From NCBI GenBank assembly GCA_902525995.1, contig CABZJG010000019.1, positions 1-15,212 on the forward strand: 15,212 nucleotides of DNA, written 5' to 3'. The notes beneath the pieces were generated by a model. It saw only the letters and a program-made list of their open reading frames with translations. It had not been told where the DNA came from and searched no databases. This DNA is from Paracoccaceae bacterium (GTDB lineage: Bacteria > Pseudomonadota > Alphaproteobacteria > Rhodobacterales > Rhodobacteraceae). The translations under genes were made by a program, and so were the position numbers. Positions 1 through 6,565 of this stretch are shown here, piece after piece (position 1 is the stretch's first letter; each line of letters opens with the position of its first letter).

Positions 1-1
1 T

Positions 2-130
2 TTTGACCAGATCGCAAAATGGAGCGATCAGGAATGTGCGTGGGTTGATCAAAATCTTAAAGGATACACCGGTCGCGCAAGCCGCGATAAATGGGTCGAG
101 CAGGCGAAAGCGTTGCTCGGTGACGGCTGA
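2..130 (+). CDS. nuoE: NADH-quinone oxidoreductase subunit E (NuoE), C-terminal end only
   Basis: Only the last 42 codons and the TGA stop are in the window; the 5' part lies to the left. The visible peptide runs from FDQIAKWSDQE through WVDQNLKGYTGRASRDKW to a short VEQAKALLGDG end. From memory, this matches the C-terminal extension that Rhodobacterales add to the 24 kDa thioredoxin-like [2Fe-2S] subunit, a helix-hairpin-helix-like module with the pattern FDQIAxW...WVDxNLxGF.GR...W.EQAK. The N1a cluster cysteines would lie upstream and cannot be checked. NuoE works with NuoF and NuoG in the NADH-oxidising module of complex I on the cytoplasmic side. Its position directly upstream of the nuoF region supports the call. 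The same tail also occurs on some other alphaproteobacterial proteins, such as an extended ribosomal protein L21, so identity rests on tail plus context. Confidence 0.85.
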   Translation, partial: FDQIAKWSDQECAWVDQNLKGYTGRASRDKWVEQAKALLGDG

Positions 131-143
131 GAAAATAAGCAAG

Positions 144-162
144 CATCGCCAATAAGGCGGTG
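144..162 (+). other. intercistronic hairpin between nuoE and the DUF5337-like gene
   Basis: Bases 144-150 (CATCGCC) can pair with 156-162 (GGCGGTG), giving a 7-bp stem with one U-G wobble and a 5-base loop (AATAA). It lies in the 47-base gap after the nuoE stop and just before the ribosome binding site at 166-171. No U-tract follows, so it is not a classic intrinsic terminator. It could be a processing or mRNA-stabilising element or could modulate initiation of the next gene. It could also be chance. Confidence 0.35.
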
Positions 163-177
163 TTGAAGGAGTGATGA

Positions 178-402
178 ATGGAGCAGAGCACAGACCAAAA
201 GATTGCCCAACGTGGTCGTCTGCTGGCCCTTGTGATTGCCGGAACAATGCTGTTCTGGCTTGCTGCTCAATGGATTGGGCCAAGGATCGGTCTGGCTGGT
301 GAATATGCCGTGTTGATTGATCTTGTGGTTATGGCAGCGTTTGTAATGGCGCTTTATAACGGCTTACAGCTCTGGCGCATACGCCAGAAGGACAAAGGAT
401 GA
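178..402 (+). CDS. small two-helix membrane protein, DUF5337-like
   Basis: A 74-residue protein with two predicted membrane segments (about residues 15-34 and 43-63), a polar N-terminus and a basic C-terminal tail ending WRIRQKDKG. ATG 178 is preceded by a good Shine-Dalgarno (AAGGAG, 166-171). The stop lies 6 bases before nuoF. Its size, topology and position between nuoE and nuoF fit the family named DUF5337, which I recall as a Rhodobacterales protein in this operon slot; the family assignment is from memory. The Paracoccus denitrificans nqo cluster is known to carry unidentified reading frames between its subunit genes, and this is probably one of them. No enzymatic motif is visible. A role in assembly or as an accessory membrane subunit is inferred only from location. 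Confidence 0.8.
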   Translation: MEQSTDQKIAQRGRLLALVIAGTMLFWLAAQWIGPRIGLAGEYAVLIDLVVMAAFVMALYNGLQLWRIRQKDKG

Positions 403-408
403 GGGCAG

Positions 409-1704
409 ATGCTTAAAGATGAAGATAGGATTTTTACCAATCTTTACGGCATGCATGACCGCAGCCTCAAAGGGGCGCAGCAGCGTGGCCATTGGGATGG
501 CACCGCAGCGATTGTAAAAAAAGGTCGTGACTGGATTATTGACCAGATGAAAGCATCTGGGCTGCGCGGCCGTGGTGGCGCAGGATTTCCCACCGGTTTG
601 AAATGGTCGTTTATGCCCAAGGAAAGTGACGGTCGTCCTGCGTATCTTGTTGTTAATGCTGACGAATCTGAGCCGGGTACCTGTAAAGACCGCGAAATTA
701 TGCGCCATGATCCGCATACATTGATCGAAGGCTGTCTGATTGCCAGTTTCGCGATGAATGCCCATGCCTGCTATATTTACATTCGCGGCGAATACATCCG
801 CGAACGCGAAGCGTTGCAAGCCGCGATTGATGAAGCTTATGATGCGGGTTTGCTTGGCAAAAATGCGGCGAAATCTGGCTGGGATTTCGACCTTTACCTG
901 CATCATGGTGCGGGTGCCTATATCTGCGGCGAAGAAACCGCGCTGCTGGAAAGCCTAGAAGGGCGCAAGGGCATGCCGCGGATGAAACCGCCATTTCCGG
1001 CCGGAGCGGGGCTTTATGGCTGTCCAACCACAGTCAACAATGTCGAATCCATCGCTGTGGTGCCGACCATCCTGCGCCGTGGTCCTGAGTGGTTTTCAAG
1101 CTTTGGACGGCAAAATAATGCGGGAACAAAGATTTTTGCAATCTCTGGCCATGTGAACGCCCCCTGTGTGGTGGAAGAAGCCATGTCGATCACGTTTAAA
1201 GAATTGATCGACCGTCACTGTGGCGGAATTCGCGGTGGCTGGGATAACCTTAAAGCGGTCATACCGGGGGGCTCTTCGGTGCCGTGTATTCGCGGCGAGC
1301 ACATGCGCGAAGCCATAATGGATTTTGATTACCTGCGGGAACAGCGCTCGGGTCTTGGAACGGCCGCTGTGATTGTGATGGATCAGTCGACCGATATTAT
1401 CAAGGCCATCTGGCGGCTTGCCAAATTCTACAAACATGAAAGTTGCGGCCAGTGTACGCCCTGCCGCGAGGGCACGGGCTGGATGATGCGGGTGATGGAC
1501 CGTCTGGTGACCGGCGAGGCCGAGGTCGAAGAGATCGATATGCTTCTTGATGTAACAAAGCAGGTCGAGGGCCACACCATCTGTGCATTGGGCGATGCGG
1601 CGGCTTGGCCGATCCAAGGGCTGATTAGAAATTTCCGCGATGAAATAGAAGACCGGATCAAACACAAACGCACAGGCTGCGTCAGCGCGGTTGCGGCTGA
1701 GTAA
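409..1704 (+). CDS. nuoF: NADH-quinone oxidoreductase subunit F (NuoF), NADH/FMN-binding 51 kDa subunit
   Basis: 431 residues, normal length for NuoF. This subunit binds NADH and FMN and passes electrons from the flavin to Fe-S cluster N3 at the tip of the cytoplasmic arm. The glycine-rich nucleotide/FMN motif GRGGAGFPTG is at residues 54-63, NADESEPGTCKDRE at 83-96 and GAGAYICGEETALLESLEG around 167-185. The N3 [4Fe-4S] ligands are C346, C349 and C352 (CGQCTPC) plus C392 (HTICALGD). All expected ligands are present, so the protein looks functional. ATG 409 follows the upstream stop by 6 bases, with a GAGG-type ribosome site at 401-404. The gene belongs to the nuo operon and is co-transcribed with its neighbours judging by spacing. 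Confidence 0.98.
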   Translation: MLKDEDRIFTNLYGMHDRSLKGAQQRGHWDGTAAIVKKGRDWIIDQMKASGLRGRGGAGFPTGLKWSFMPKESDGRPAYLVVNADESEPGTCKDREIMRHDPHTLIEGCLIASFAMNAHACYIYIRGEYIREREALQAAIDEAYDAGLLGKNAAKSGWDFDLYLHHGAGAYICGEETALLESLEGRKGMPRMKPPFPAGAGLYGCPTTVNNVESIAVVPTILRRGPEWFSSFGRQNNAGTKIFAISGHVNAPCVVEEAMSITFKELIDRHCGGIRGGWDNLKAVIPGGSSVPCIRGEHMREAIMDFDYLREQRSGLGTAAVIVMDQSTDIIKAIWRLAKFYKHESCGQCTPCREGTGWMMRVMDRLVTGEAEVEEIDMLLDVTKQVEGHTICALGDAAAWPIQGLIRNFRDEIEDRIKHKRTGCVSAVAAE

Positions 1705-1740
1705 ACCCATGCACGAAACTCAAGTCATATCTGCCGCCAG

Positions 1741-1806
1741 ATGACCGCAGCATTTATGGAACCAACAAAAAAGCGCCCTTCGGGTGCAGACGCCAAAGCA
1801 AAGTGA
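1741..1806 (+). CDS. doubtful 21-residue ORF in the nuoF-nuoG gap
   Basis: The 107-base interval between nuoF and nuoG is longer than most gaps here. It contains an 11-codon ORF (1709-1744), whose TGA overlaps the ATG at 1741 as ATGA. It also holds this 21-codon ORF (MTAAFMEPTKKRPSG... ending in AKAK), whose TGA (1804-1806) falls 5 bases before the nuoG ATG at 1812. This chain would allow translational coupling from nuoF to nuoG. There is no clear Shine-Dalgarno at 1709 or 1741, the peptide is too short to recognise, and such ORFs arise by chance. It may be a leader or spacer rather than a gene. Confidence 0.2.
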   Translation: MTAAFMEPTKKRPSGADAKAK

Positions 1807-1811
1807 GAACG

Positions 1812-3830
1812 ATGACAGATCTGAAAAAAATCATCATCGACGATAAAGAAATCGAAGTTGACGGGGCCATGACCCTTATTCAGGCCTGTGAGTTGGCCAA
1901 TGTGGAAGTGCCAAGGTTCTGTTACCACGAGCGCCTGTCAATTGCCGGTAACTGCCGGATGTGTCTGGTTGAAGTGGTCGGCGGTCCGCCCAAACCTGCG
2001 GCCTCCTGCGCGATGCAGGTGCGCGACTTGCGCCCGGGACCCGAAGGCCAGCCGCCGGTGGTGAAAACCAACTCCCCGATGGTCAAAAAGGCCCGTGAAG
2101 GGGTGATGGAATTTTTGCTTATCAACCATCCGCTGGATTGCCCTATTTGCGATCAGGGCGGCGAGTGTGATCTGCAGGATCAGGCCATGGCCTATGGCGT
2201 TGATTTTTCGCGCTACCGCGAAGTGAAGCGCGCCAGTACCGATCTTGATCTAGGACCGCTGGTGGAAACCCATATGACCCGCTGCATTAGCTGCACGCGC
2301 TGTGTGCGGTTCACAACCGAAGTTGCCGGGATCACGCAAATGGGCCAAACCGGCCGCGGTGAAGATGCCGAGATTACCAGCTATCTAGGGGAAACCTTGG
2401 ACAGTAACCTGCAGGGCAACATCATTGACCTCTGTCCCGTCGGCGCGCTGACCTCAAAGCCCTATGCGTTTACCGCCCGCCCGTGGGAATTGAGCAAGAC
2501 CGAAACCATTGATGTGATGGACGCTTTGGGATCAAACATCCGCGTTGATGCCAAAGGCCGCGAAGTTATGCGGATTATGCCGCGCAACCACGACGGTGTG
2601 AACGAAGAGTGGATTTCGGACAAAACAAGATTTGTATGGGATGGCCTGCGCCGGCAGCGACTGGATCGGCCGTACATCCGCGAAAACGGTAAACTCCGCC
2701 CTGCAAGCTGGGGCGAAGCACTTGCCGCCGCCGCCGCCGCAATGAAAGACCGTTCAGTCGCGGGCATCATTGGGGATCTGGCGCCGGTCGAAGCTGCCTA
2801 TGCGCTAAAGCAGCTGGTGACAGGTTTGGGCGGCGAAGTGGAATGCCGCACAGATGGGGCAAAGCTGCCCGCTGGCAATCGCTCTGCCTATGTGGGGACC
2901 GCCACCATAGAAGATATCGACAGCGCCGATATGATCCAGTTGATCGGCTGCAACCCACGGGTCGATGCGCCTGTGCTAAATGCGCGGATCCGCAAAGCGT
3001 GGCTTAACGGGGCGAGCGTTGGGCTGGTTGGTGAGGCTGTTGATCTCACCTTTGACTATGCACATGTGGGCACAGGGCGCGAGGCGCTGGCGAGCCTTTC
3101 GTCGAAGACGATTGCGGGCGCCAAGGACAAAAATACAATTGTCATCGTGGGCGCTGCTGCTTTGATCGGTGCGGATGGGAAAGCCGTGCTTGGTCACGCC
3201 ATGAAGCTTGCGGGAAATTCGAACAGCAAATTTATGGTGCTTCAAACCGCTGCTGCGCGGGTTGGTTCGATGGATATCGGTGCCGTGTCAGAAGGAGGCA
3301 TTACCAAGACCCTCAAAACTGCAGAGGTTATATTTAATCTCGGGGCAGATGAAATTGAGATCAAAGACGGACCTTTTGTGATTTACCAAGGCAGCCACGG
3401 TGACCGCGGTGCGCATCGCGCCGATATTATTCTACCCGCTGCAGCCTATACAGAAGAAGCAGGCCTGTTCGTCAATACAGAAGGCCGCCCGCAGCTCGCC
3501 CTTCGTGCCGGTTTTGCACCGGGTGAGGCCAAAGAAAACTGGGCAATCCTACGCGCTTTATCCGCTGAATTGGGCGCGACGCTGGGATACGACAGCCTTG
3601 CGCAGCTGCGGCAGGCACTCATTACTGAGGTGCCACATTTGGCTGCGGTGGATCAGGTCGCTGAAAACCCGTGGAAAGCGGTGACAACTGGCAAGCTGGG
3701 CGCAGCGGACTTTTCAAATGCGACCAGCAGCTTTTACCTGAGCAACCCGATTGCGCGCGCCTCGAGCATCATGGCAGAGCTGGCAGCAAACGAAAAAGCC
3801 CGTCAGGCAACAAAGGTTGCGGCCGAGTGA
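1812..3830 (+). CDS. nuoG: NADH-quinone oxidoreductase subunit G (NuoG), 75 kDa Fe-S subunit
   Basis: 672 residues from ATG 1812. A GTG at 1803 would add three residues, but the family starts with the MTDLKKIII-like strand, so ATG is preferred. The protein carries the electron wire from NuoF toward NuoI. In order it has an N-terminal [2Fe-2S] ferredoxin domain (C37, C48, C51, C66; cluster N1b), the His-Cys cluster N5 (H106, C110, C113, C119) and the [4Fe-4S] cluster N4 (C158, C161, C164, C208). A degenerate molybdopterin-oxidoreductase-like domain follows. No additional CxxC group after residue 220 suggests the N7 cluster of E. coli and Thermus is absent. The length matches the mitochondrial/Paracoccus type of about 670-690 residues, not the roughly 900-residue enterobacterial type. 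A (GCC)5 GCA run at 2724-2741 encodes six alanines. The stop overlaps the next start by one base (TGATG). Confidence 0.98.
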   Translation: MTDLKKIIIDDKEIEVDGAMTLIQACELANVEVPRFCYHERLSIAGNCRMCLVEVVGGPPKPAASCAMQVRDLRPGPEGQPPVVKTNSPMVKKAREGVMEFLLINHPLDCPICDQGGECDLQDQAMAYGVDFSRYREVKRASTDLDLGPLVETHMTRCISCTRCVRFTTEVAGITQMGQTGRGEDAEITSYLGETLDSNLQGNIIDLCPVGALTSKPYAFTARPWELSKTETIDVMDALGSNIRVDAKGREVMRIMPRNHDGVNEEWISDKTRFVWDGLRRQRLDRPYIRENGKLRPASWGEALAAAAAAMKDRSVAGIIGDLAPVEAAYALKQLVTGLGGEVECRTDGAKLPAGNRSAYVGTATIEDIDSADMIQLIGCNPRVDAPVLNARIRKAWLNGASVGLVGEAVDLTFDYAHVGTGREALASLSSKTIAGAKDKNTIVIVGAAALIGADGKAVLGHAMKLAGNSNSKFMVLQTAAARVGSMDIGAVSEGGITKTLKTAEVIFNLGADEIEIKDGPFVIYQGSHGDRGAHRADIILPAAAYTEEAGLFVNTEGRPQLALRAGFAPGEAKENWAILRALSAELGATLGYDSLAQLRQALITEVPHLAAVDQVAENPWKAVTTGKLGAADFSNATSSFYLSNPIARASSIMAELAANEKARQATKVAAE

Positions 3831-4246
3831 TGCAGCAGCTTGCAGCGATATCCCCAGCCTTTGTGGCCTTGGCATTGACGGCCCTTTTGGCCGCTTGCCA
3901 AGCTTCCACTTTGGCCAGCTCTGATGCGCCGTCAGGCGCGCCAGTGTACAAAGGGATCGTGACGCGTCTTTTGCAAACAGACCTTGTTCAGTTCAAGGTC
4001 CGACTGGCAAACAGCGCAGACCCGCAGACGGTGCAGGACTATGCAAGATGCGCGGCGGCGCAATACACGCTTATTCGCGGCTATAGGTTTGCCCGCCATG
4101 TCAGGACAACTGTTGATCGCAGCGCAGATACATGGACAGCAGATGCAGTCTATACAATCTCGACCGATATGCCGAGAGGATTTAAAACCATCGACGCACA
4201 GGCCGTAGCGGCCGACTGCGTGGAAAACAATATACCTATGGTGTGA
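3830..4246 (+). CDS. predicted lipoprotein encoded between nuoG and nuoH
   Basis: 138 residues from ATG 3830, which overlaps the nuoG TGA by one base (TGATG); a GTG one codon upstream is possible. Residues 8-22 are hydrophobic and end in a lipobox LAAC with C23 as the predicted lipidated cysteine. The N-region is unusual for a signal peptide because it has no Lys or Arg before the hydrophobic stretch. The mature part holds two further cysteines (C74 in YARCAAAQY and C130 in AADCVENN), which could form a disulphide in the periplasm. I do not recognise a functional domain. Tight coupling to nuoG and the 6-base gap to nuoH place it in the complex I operon. It may be another of the unidentified reading frames of Paracoccus-type nuo clusters. 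A role in biogenesis or stability of complex I is inferred from context only. Confidence 0.8.
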   Translation: MQQLAAISPAFVALALTALLAACQASTLASSDAPSGAPVYKGIVTRLLQTDLVQFKVRLANSADPQTVQDYARCAAAQYTLIRGYRFARHVRTTVDRSADTWTADAVYTISTDMPRGFKTIDAQAVAADCVENNIPMV

Positions 4247-4252
4247 GGACCG

Positions 4253-5290
4253 ATGGAAGAGTTTTTAACAACACCGGCTGGAATAGCCCTAATCCTCGTG
4301 GCCCAAGGCCTGTTGATGGCTATATTCTTGCTGCTTTCAGCCTATTTCCTGATCTACGCAGATCGAAAGGTCTGGGCAGCCGTGCAAATGCGGCGCGGTC
4401 CAAATGTCGTCGGAGCCTGGGGTATTTTGCAAAGCGGCGCAGATATGCTCAAACTTGTTTTCAAGGAAATTATTGTTCCTGCCGGTTCAGACAAAGCTGT
4501 ATTTTTCCTTGCGCCATTGGCTTCTTTCTTTTTGGCAATTGCCGCATGGGCGGTGGTTCCGCTCAACGAAGGCTGGGAGCTGTCCAATATAAACGTGGCT
4601 ATTTTATACGTTTTTGCGGTCTCTTCGCTTGAAGTTTACGGCGTTATCATGGGGGGATGGGCCTCGAACTCAAAGTACCCGTTCTTGGGCTCGCTGCGCT
4701 CGGCAGCGCAGATGATTTCCTATGAGGTTTCAATTGGTCTGATTATCATTGGTGTGATCCTATCGACCGGATCAATGAACTTTGGTGATATTGTGCGCGC
4801 CCAAGATGGCGATTACGGGATTTTTAGCTGGTATTGGTTGCCGCATTTCCCGATGGTGTTTTTGTTTTTCATTTCGGCATTGGCTGAAACCAACCGCCCG
4901 CCGTTTGACCTGCCAGAGGCTGAATCTGAGCTGGTGGCCGGCTTTCAGGTTGAATACAGCTCAACCCCATTTTTGCTGTTTATGGCGGGCGAGTTGATTG
5001 CTGTTTGGCTCATGTGTGCCCTTACAGCTTTGCTGTTCTTCGGTGGTTGGCTTTCCCCAATCCCGGGTCTGCCCGATGGTCCGGTATGGATGATTGGCAA
5101 GATGGCATTTTTCTTCTTTATCTTTGCCATGGTCAAAGCCATCACCCCGCGCTACCGCTACGATCAACTGATGCGCCTTGGGTGGAAAGTGTTCTTGCCA
5201 ATGTCCCTTGCATGGGTTGTGATCGTTGCCTTTTTAGCAAAATTCGAAGCCTTTGGTGGGGCCTATGCCCGTTGGGCGATAGGAGGATAA
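4253..5290 (+). CDS. nuoH: NADH-quinone oxidoreductase subunit H (NuoH)
   Basis: 345 residues, the usual size of NuoH/ND1. This inner-membrane subunit contacts NuoB, NuoD and NuoI and forms the mouth of the ubiquinone chamber and the first half-channel. Diagnostic segments are YADRKVWAAVQMRRGPNVVG in the N-terminal helices, SLRSAAQMISYEVSIGL centrally, and the conserved ALAETNRPPFDLPEAESELV loop followed by GFQVEYSS, whose acidic residues face the quinone tunnel. About eight hydrophobic helices are evident. ATG 4253 follows the lipoprotein stop by 6 bases with a GTGAGG ribosome site at 4242-4247. The last two codons (GGA GGA) form part of the ribosome site for nuoI. Confidence 0.98.
   Translation: MEEFLTTPAGIALILVAQGLLMAIFLLLSAYFLIYADRKVWAAVQMRRGPNVVGAWGILQSGADMLKLVFKEIIVPAGSDKAVFFLAPLASFFLAIAAWAVVPLNEGWELSNINVAILYVFAVSSLEVYGVIMGGWASNSKYPFLGSLRSAAQMISYEVSIGLIIIGVILSTGSMNFGDIVRAQDGDYGIFSWYWLPHFPMVFLFFISALAETNRPPFDLPEAESELVAGFQVEYSSTPFLLFMAGELIAVWLMCALTALLFFGGWLSPIPGLPDGPVWMIGKMAFFFFIFAMVKAITPRYRYDQLMRLGWKVFLPMSLAWVVIVAFLAKFEAFGGAYARWAIGG
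5281..5286 (+). promoter_or_regulatory. perfect Shine-Dalgarno (AGGAGG) for nuoI inside the nuoH 3' end
   Basis: AGGAGG lies 5 bases before the nuoI ATG at 5292 and is read in nuoH as part of its final Gly-Gly codons. With only one base between the nuoH stop and the nuoI start, translation of the two genes is probably coupled. Confidence 0.75.
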
Positions 5291-5291
5291 G

Positions 5292-5786
5292 ATGAGCCAG
5301 ATTGATTATACGCGCGCGGCCAAATATTTTTTGCTGGCGGACTTTGTCAAAGGGTTTGCATTGGGAATGAAATATTTCTTTGCCCCCAAAGCCACTGTGA
5401 ACTACCCGCATGAAAAGGGCCCGCTTAGCCCACGGTTTCGCGGCGAACATGCGCTGCGGCGCTATCCAAACGGAGAAGAGCGCTGCATTGCGTGCAAACT
5501 CTGCGAAGCGGTTTGCCCGGCGCAGGCGATTACAATTGATGCGGAGCCGCGTGATGACGGCAGCCGCCGGACAACCCGGTATGACATCGACATGACGAAG
5601 TGCATTTACTGCGGATTTTGTCAGGAATCCTGTCCAGTAGATGCCATTGTTGAAGGCCCGAACTTTGAGTTTTCCACCGAAACCCGTGAAGAGCTGTTTT
5701 ACAACAAAGAAAAGCTTTTGGAAAACGGCGACCGCTGGGAGTCTGAAATTGCCCGCAATCTTGAAATGGATGCACCCTACCGATGA
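5292..5786 (+). CDS. nuoI: NADH-quinone oxidoreductase subunit I (NuoI), 2x[4Fe-4S] ferredoxin subunit
   Basis: 164 residues, matching the Paracoccus/mitochondrial TYKY subunit. It carries clusters N6a and N6b, which relay electrons from NuoG toward cluster N2 in NuoB. The two ferredoxin motifs are intact: C65, C68, C71, C75 (CIACKLCEAVCP) and C104, C107, C110, C114 (CIYCGFCQESCP). The N-terminal helix YFLLADFVKGFALGMKYFF lies at the membrane surface next to NuoH. The start is ATG 5292, with AGGAGG 5 bases upstream. The TGA stop is overlapped by the ATG of a small downstream frame (ATGA). Confidence 0.98.
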   Translation: MSQIDYTRAAKYFLLADFVKGFALGMKYFFAPKATVNYPHEKGPLSPRFRGEHALRRYPNGEERCIACKLCEAVCPAQAITIDAEPRDDGSRRTTRYDIDMTKCIYCGFCQESCPVDAIVEGPNFEFSTETREELFYNKEKLLENGDRWESEIARNLEMDAPYR

Positions 5787-5923
5787 CAGATATTTCCCGC
5801 TCCAATGGTAAAAGCCGGCGCAATGCAACAGGCTTTAATCGCTTAAAAGATCCTGCCAGTGCCGCTTGGTCCTTAGCGCGATCCTTGCCGGTGATCGGAA
5901 ACAAAGAGGAAAATCAATCATGA
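5783..5923 (+). CDS. 46-residue hypothetical protein between nuoI and nuoJ
   Basis: The nuoI-nuoJ gap of 133 bases is filled exactly by a 46-codon frame. Its ATG (5783-5785) overlaps the nuoI TGA as ATGA, and its TGA (5921-5923) overlaps the nuoJ ATG as ATGA, the classic arrangement of translationally coupled genes. The peptide begins MTDISRSNGK. It is basic in its first half (R6, K10, R12, R13, R20, K22), has no membrane segment or cysteine, and ends polar (NKEENQS). There is no clear ribosome site before its start, so it would depend on ribosomes finishing nuoI. The nuoJ ribosome site (AGAGGA, 5905-5910) lies inside it. I recognise no family. Paracoccus-type nuo clusters carry unidentified frames, and this may be one of them. 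It could also simply keep ribosomes moving from nuoI to nuoJ. Confidence 0.55.
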   Translation: MTDISRSNGKSRRNATGFNRLKDPASAAWSLARSLPVIGNKEENQS

Positions 5924-6528
5924 GCGTTTTGAGCTTTACCTTCTATTTGTTTTCTATTTGTGTCATTGTCGGTGGCCTTTTTACCGTTATCAGCCGCAAT
6001 CCGGTTCATTCGGTGCTCTGGTTGATCCTGTCATTTCTGTCGTCAGCAGGTCTTTTTGTGCTGCTGGGCGCAGAATTTGTGGCGATACTTCTGGTGATCG
6101 TCTACGTGGGTGCCGTTTCCGTTCTGTTTTTGTTTGTCGTTATGATGCTGGATGTGGATTTCGCCCAGCTCAAAGCGGAAATGGCGCGTTATCTGCCGCT
6201 TGGGCTTTTGATCGGTGTGGTTTTGCTGATGCAACTGGGAATGGCGTTCGGCAACTGGACCGCATCTGAGGGCGCCGAAGCAGCCCGCGCGGCCATAGCA
6301 CCTGCGGATACCCACAATACTGCCGCTTTGGGGCTATTAATCTATGATCGCTACTTTTTGCTGTTTCAACTCGCTGGCCTGATCCTTTTGGTGGCAATGG
6401 TCGGGGCAATTGTCCTGACGCTTCGGCATCGCAAGCATGTCAAACGCCAAGATGTGTTGGCCCAGATGTATCGAGATCCGGCCACAGCAATGGAACTAAA
6501 AGACGTCAAACCGGGGCAGGGGCTCTAA
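5920..6528 (+). CDS. nuoJ: NADH-quinone oxidoreductase subunit J (NuoJ)
   Basis: 202 residues from ATG 5920; the frame is open further upstream to 5866, but the ribosome site AGAGGA (5905-5910) and the family start (MSVLSFTFYLF) favour 5920. NuoJ/ND6 is a five-helix membrane subunit linking the NuoH end to the antiporter-like subunits. The conserved helix 3 region GAEFVAILLVIVYVGAVSVLFLFVVMML is present, with the typical Tyr/Gly pi-bulge segment and the acidic residue of GAEF. The last helix (LFQLAGLILLVAMVGAIVLTL) is followed by a basic cytoplasmic tail beginning RHRKHVKRQD. Confidence 0.97.
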   Translation: MSVLSFTFYLFSICVIVGGLFTVISRNPVHSVLWLILSFLSSAGLFVLLGAEFVAILLVIVYVGAVSVLFLFVVMMLDVDFAQLKAEMARYLPLGLLIGVVLLMQLGMAFGNWTASEGAEAARAAIAPADTHNTAALGLLIYDRYFLLFQLAGLILLVAMVGAIVLTLRHRKHVKRQDVLAQMYRDPATAMELKDVKPGQGL

Positions 6529-6565
6529 GCCTGCACTGCATAGGACAAGGAAGACCGAGGGAATT

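Noticed and set aside
364..906. 180-codon open frame on the minus strand opposite nuoF
   Set aside because: It lies wholly opposite the DUF5337-like gene end and the well-supported nuoF, has no recognisable domain and no ribosome site. Its composition looks like the antisense of nuoF.
1767..1790. A-run followed by GC-rich stem (GCGCCC/GGGTGC), possible minus-strand terminator
   Set aside because: On the minus strand the stem would be followed by a T-run, but the G-U pair becomes an A-C mismatch there, and no minus-strand gene ends nearby. On the + strand no U-tract follows.
1803..1811. GTG at 1803 as nuoG start
   Set aside because: It is open in frame, but it adds only three residues (MRT) not typical of the family. 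ATG 1812 matches the usual N-terminus.
2724..2741. (GCC)5 GCA run in nuoG as a possible phase-variable microsatellite
   Set aside because: It is a trinucleotide run encoding alanine, so length changes would not shift the frame, and it is too short to suggest phase variation.
5142..5828. 228-codon open frame on the minus strand opposite nuoH/nuoI
   Set aside because: It is antisense to two genes with intact catalytic motifs. The translated sequence resembles no family, and the open frame is explained by codon bias on the + strand.
5866..5919. Upstream extension of nuoJ to a start at 5866
   Set aside because: It would add 18 residues (VLSAILAGDRK-like) before the normal membrane-helix start. 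The ribosome site at 5905-5910 points to ATG 5920.
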